Positions 62,499 to 64,000 of a DNA stretch of 64,000 bases are shown here, piece after piece (positions within the stretch are counted from its first letter, which is position 1; the number at the start of each line of letters is the position of its first letter). Origin of the DNA: Bifidobacterium asteroides (lineage in GTDB: Bacteria > Actinomycetota > Actinomycetes > Actinomycetales > Bifidobacteriaceae); contig NZ_CP132384.1 in assembly GCF_030758775.1 (NCBI RefSeq), positions 868,001 to 932,000 of the forward strand. Reading direction: 5' to 3'. The notes beneath the pieces were generated by a model, which ran no database searches, had not been told where the DNA came from, and was given only the letters and a program-made list of their open reading frames with translations. Made by a program: the position numbers and the translations under genes.

Positions 62499-64000
62499 CC
62501 TGTATCAATCAGAGCCGCCTTGAGATTGGAGGCTGAAACCGCAACCAGTGGCCTTGACAGGCGGCGCAGTTGCTTGCCGTCTTGGTTGACAGTCTGGATC
62601 GTATCCATGGCTGGCACCTTGCCCTGGCTGTTGAGTCCGACACAGGCCTTGGCAATATCAGCCGCAAGCCCCTGTCTGTCCTCCAGACCAGTCATCCACT
62701 GCCGTCCGTCCACGATTTGAGGGATGTTGTCGACGTAGGCGCCGTATCCACTGATGATGGGCCAGGCAGCGTGGTCGTCCGAGGGTGTGGAATCCTGAGT
62801 CCTGCCCGTGCCCTGTGAAGGATCCGCCTGCGACCCCGTCGGATTCTGCGCTGTAGGACTCTGAGCGGGTTTGGGCACGCGATTCCGGTGCAGATCCTGG
62901 CGACCGACCATGGATCCCACAATGCCTGATATTGAGATCTCTGGGTTGACGTCCGCTGAAGAACCCCGATATCCCAGATCCCCGAGCTCAGAGACCACAC
63001 CGGAAACAATGAAGTCGTTCATGGCCAGAATGCCGTCCACCTCGGTGTGGGTCTTGGCGCCATCGTTCATGGCCAGGCGGGTCGCCAGCTCTTTGCCGGT
63101 AGCCGAAGCGTCCTTGCCCGGATCGAAGGCGATCGCCTGCCAGTCCTTCTCGGTGCTGTCTGCCTTCAGAAGCCCCGAGGGGCTGACAGCCCGTCCATCC
63201 TTGAAGTAGGGCCCCAGCACCTGCCAGATTCCAGCGAAAGCCTGGGCGGGGAAGGAATGCTGTTCATCCTGATCCTCTTGCTGGTTCCGCTCAGCCTGGC
63301 CTGCTTCACCGCCCTTGTCAGCAGGGGATTCATCAGATGATGCATCAGTTGTCCGGTTCGGCAGCAGAATCTCGATGCGGCAGGGGTTGTCCTTGCTGGC
63401 CTTGTCCAGCTCCAGCTTGCTGGCCAGCTTGTCCGCCTGCATCTGACCAATGGCCCGTGCATCGGACAATTGCACGAACAGATCCGGCTGGATGCCCGGC
63501 ACTTGGTTGGCCAGCAGAACCACATGCATGCCGGCGCCCGAAGCCAGACGCAGAGACGAGACCAGACGTGCCCGCGCCTTGTCTTTGGAGTCGGCAACCA
63601 GAGACTTGCTGATATAGTCGCCATACTGGCGGGTAATGGAGTCAGGCGAGGTCATGGGTGCCACCACCAGTGTGGTCGGCTCTGAAGCCTTCCCGGTCTT
63701 GCGTTCTGAAAGACGGTTGACCAGGTAATCCTGCAGCTCCTTGCTCTGATCCTCCAGATTTCCGCTGGTGTAGGTGTCGATGTGTTTATCGGAAAGATGC
63801 TCCTTGGCCAGTGCTGCCTTGAGCTCAGGAACCAGCGCGGCCCACTTGTTGATGGGCGTGTGCTGGGAGAGCGTGATGCCGTCGGAGGGAGTGAAAATGG
63901 CCACCCGACCGGGGACATCAGCGGCCGCAGTGGTTCCCTGGCTCTGCGGGGCGCTCGGAGACTGCTGTCCACTGCCCGAGGCCGGACCACCGCAAGCAGC
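62468..64000 (-). CDS. Substrate-binding-like lipoprotein (5' partial)
   Basis: The frame is open to the window edge; the visible part is 510 residues. The first five visible residues, AACGG, look like a lipobox, so nearly the whole mature protein is present and only the signal peptide is missing. A Ser/Gln-rich tether is followed by VAIFTPSDGITLSQ, and ILAMNDFIVSGVVSELGDLG and similar blocks resemble type 1 periplasmic binding proteins of the ribose or galactose class. Two low-complexity inserts rich in Glu/Gln and Pro/Thr are unusual. Ligand unknown. Confidence 0.75.
   Translation of the reverse strand, partial: AACGGPASGSGQQSPSAPQSQGTTAAADVPGRVAIFTPSDGITLSQHTPINKWAALVPELKAALAKEHLSDKHIDTYTSGNLEDQSKELQDYLVNRLSERKTGKASEPTTLVVAPMTSPDSITRQYGDYISKSLVADSKDKARARLVSSLRLASGAGMHVVLLANQVPGIQPDLFVQLSDARAIGQMQADKLASKLELDKASKDNPCRIEILLPNRTTDASSDESPADKGGEAGQAERNQQEDQDEQHSFPAQAFAGIWQVLGPYFKDGRAVSPSGLLKADSTEKDWQAIAFDPGKDASATGKELATRLAMNDGAKTHTEVDGILAMNDFIVSGVVSELGDLGYRGSSADVNPEISISGIVGSMVGRQDLHRNRVPKPAQSPTAQNPTGSQADPSQGTGRTQDSTPSDDHAAWPIISGYGAYVDNIPQIVDGRQWMTGLEDRQGLAADIAKACVGLNSQGKVPAMDTIQTVNQDGKQLRRLSRPLVAVSASNLKAALIDTGYIKPADAGL

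Noticed and set aside
1-64000. CRISPR arrays, rRNA genes and riboswitches
   Set aside because: No regularly spaced repeat array, no rRNA sequence and no recognisable riboswitch core was seen on either strand.

Overview
The window is chromosomal DNA from a high-GC actinobacterium, most probably a Bifidobacterium. Supporting signs are the Prs, GlmU, RsfS, TsaB/TsaD and LeuS sequences, frequent GTG/TTG starts in overlapping operons, a GH51 arabinofuranosidase beside an ABC sugar importer that has no ATPase gene of its own, and LacI-type control of sugar and nucleoside loci. The species call is by eye only.

Layout. 0-2.1 kb: end of a GntR/YtrA regulator with its ABC-2 exporter. 2.1-14.8 kb: housekeeping genes (thrC, glyA, proA, an unknown gene, nadD, prs, tRNA-Gln, HAD phosphatase, glmU, rsfS, histidine phosphatase, a membrane protein with T-x-V repeats, gldA). 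14.8-22.6 kb: a nucleoside or nucleobase salvage locus. A leftward operon (ADP-ribosylglycohydrolase, NCS1 permease, PfkB kinase) faces a rightward operon (MFS symporter, LacI regulator, nucleoside hydrolase). The gap between them holds a promoter overlapped by a perfect palindrome.

23.0-38.9 kb is an accessory island. It is bounded by a 28-bp imperfect direct repeat (26/28) that directly abuts the outer ends of the first and third of three same-orientation IS1249-like elements; a tRNA-Ala and its terminator lie just outside on the right. The three inter-IS segments differ in base composition. Segment A holds a ParB-like protein, a BrnT-like toxin with a ribbon-helix-helix partner, a DUF4192-like protein and a perfect 335-bp leader duplicated in front of two genes. 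Segment B is AT-richer and holds the decayed remains of a class III lanthipeptide locus: a LanKC N-terminal fragment with TGA at a conserved Trp, an ABC ATPase and permease, and an ABC exporter cut by a solitary IS end. Segment C holds a Bce/Mac-type ABC pair and a 16-codon gene stub cut by the third IS. All three transposase genes are frameshifted.

39-52.9 kb returns to housekeeping genes: a 2-hydroxyacid dehydrogenase, a DUF1287 protein, a CorA-type channel, an orphan solute-binding lipoprotein, leuS, comEA-comEC-holA and the tsaE-tsaB-rimI-tsaD operon making tRNA t6A, then tRNA-Asn. 53-59.4 kb is an arabinoside-utilisation locus (GH51 enzyme, binding protein, two permeases, LacI regulator) with paired palindromic operator candidates. 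59.9-64 kb holds an M23 peptidase, a long-chain acyl-CoA ligase and, convergent with it, a partial lipoprotein running off the window.
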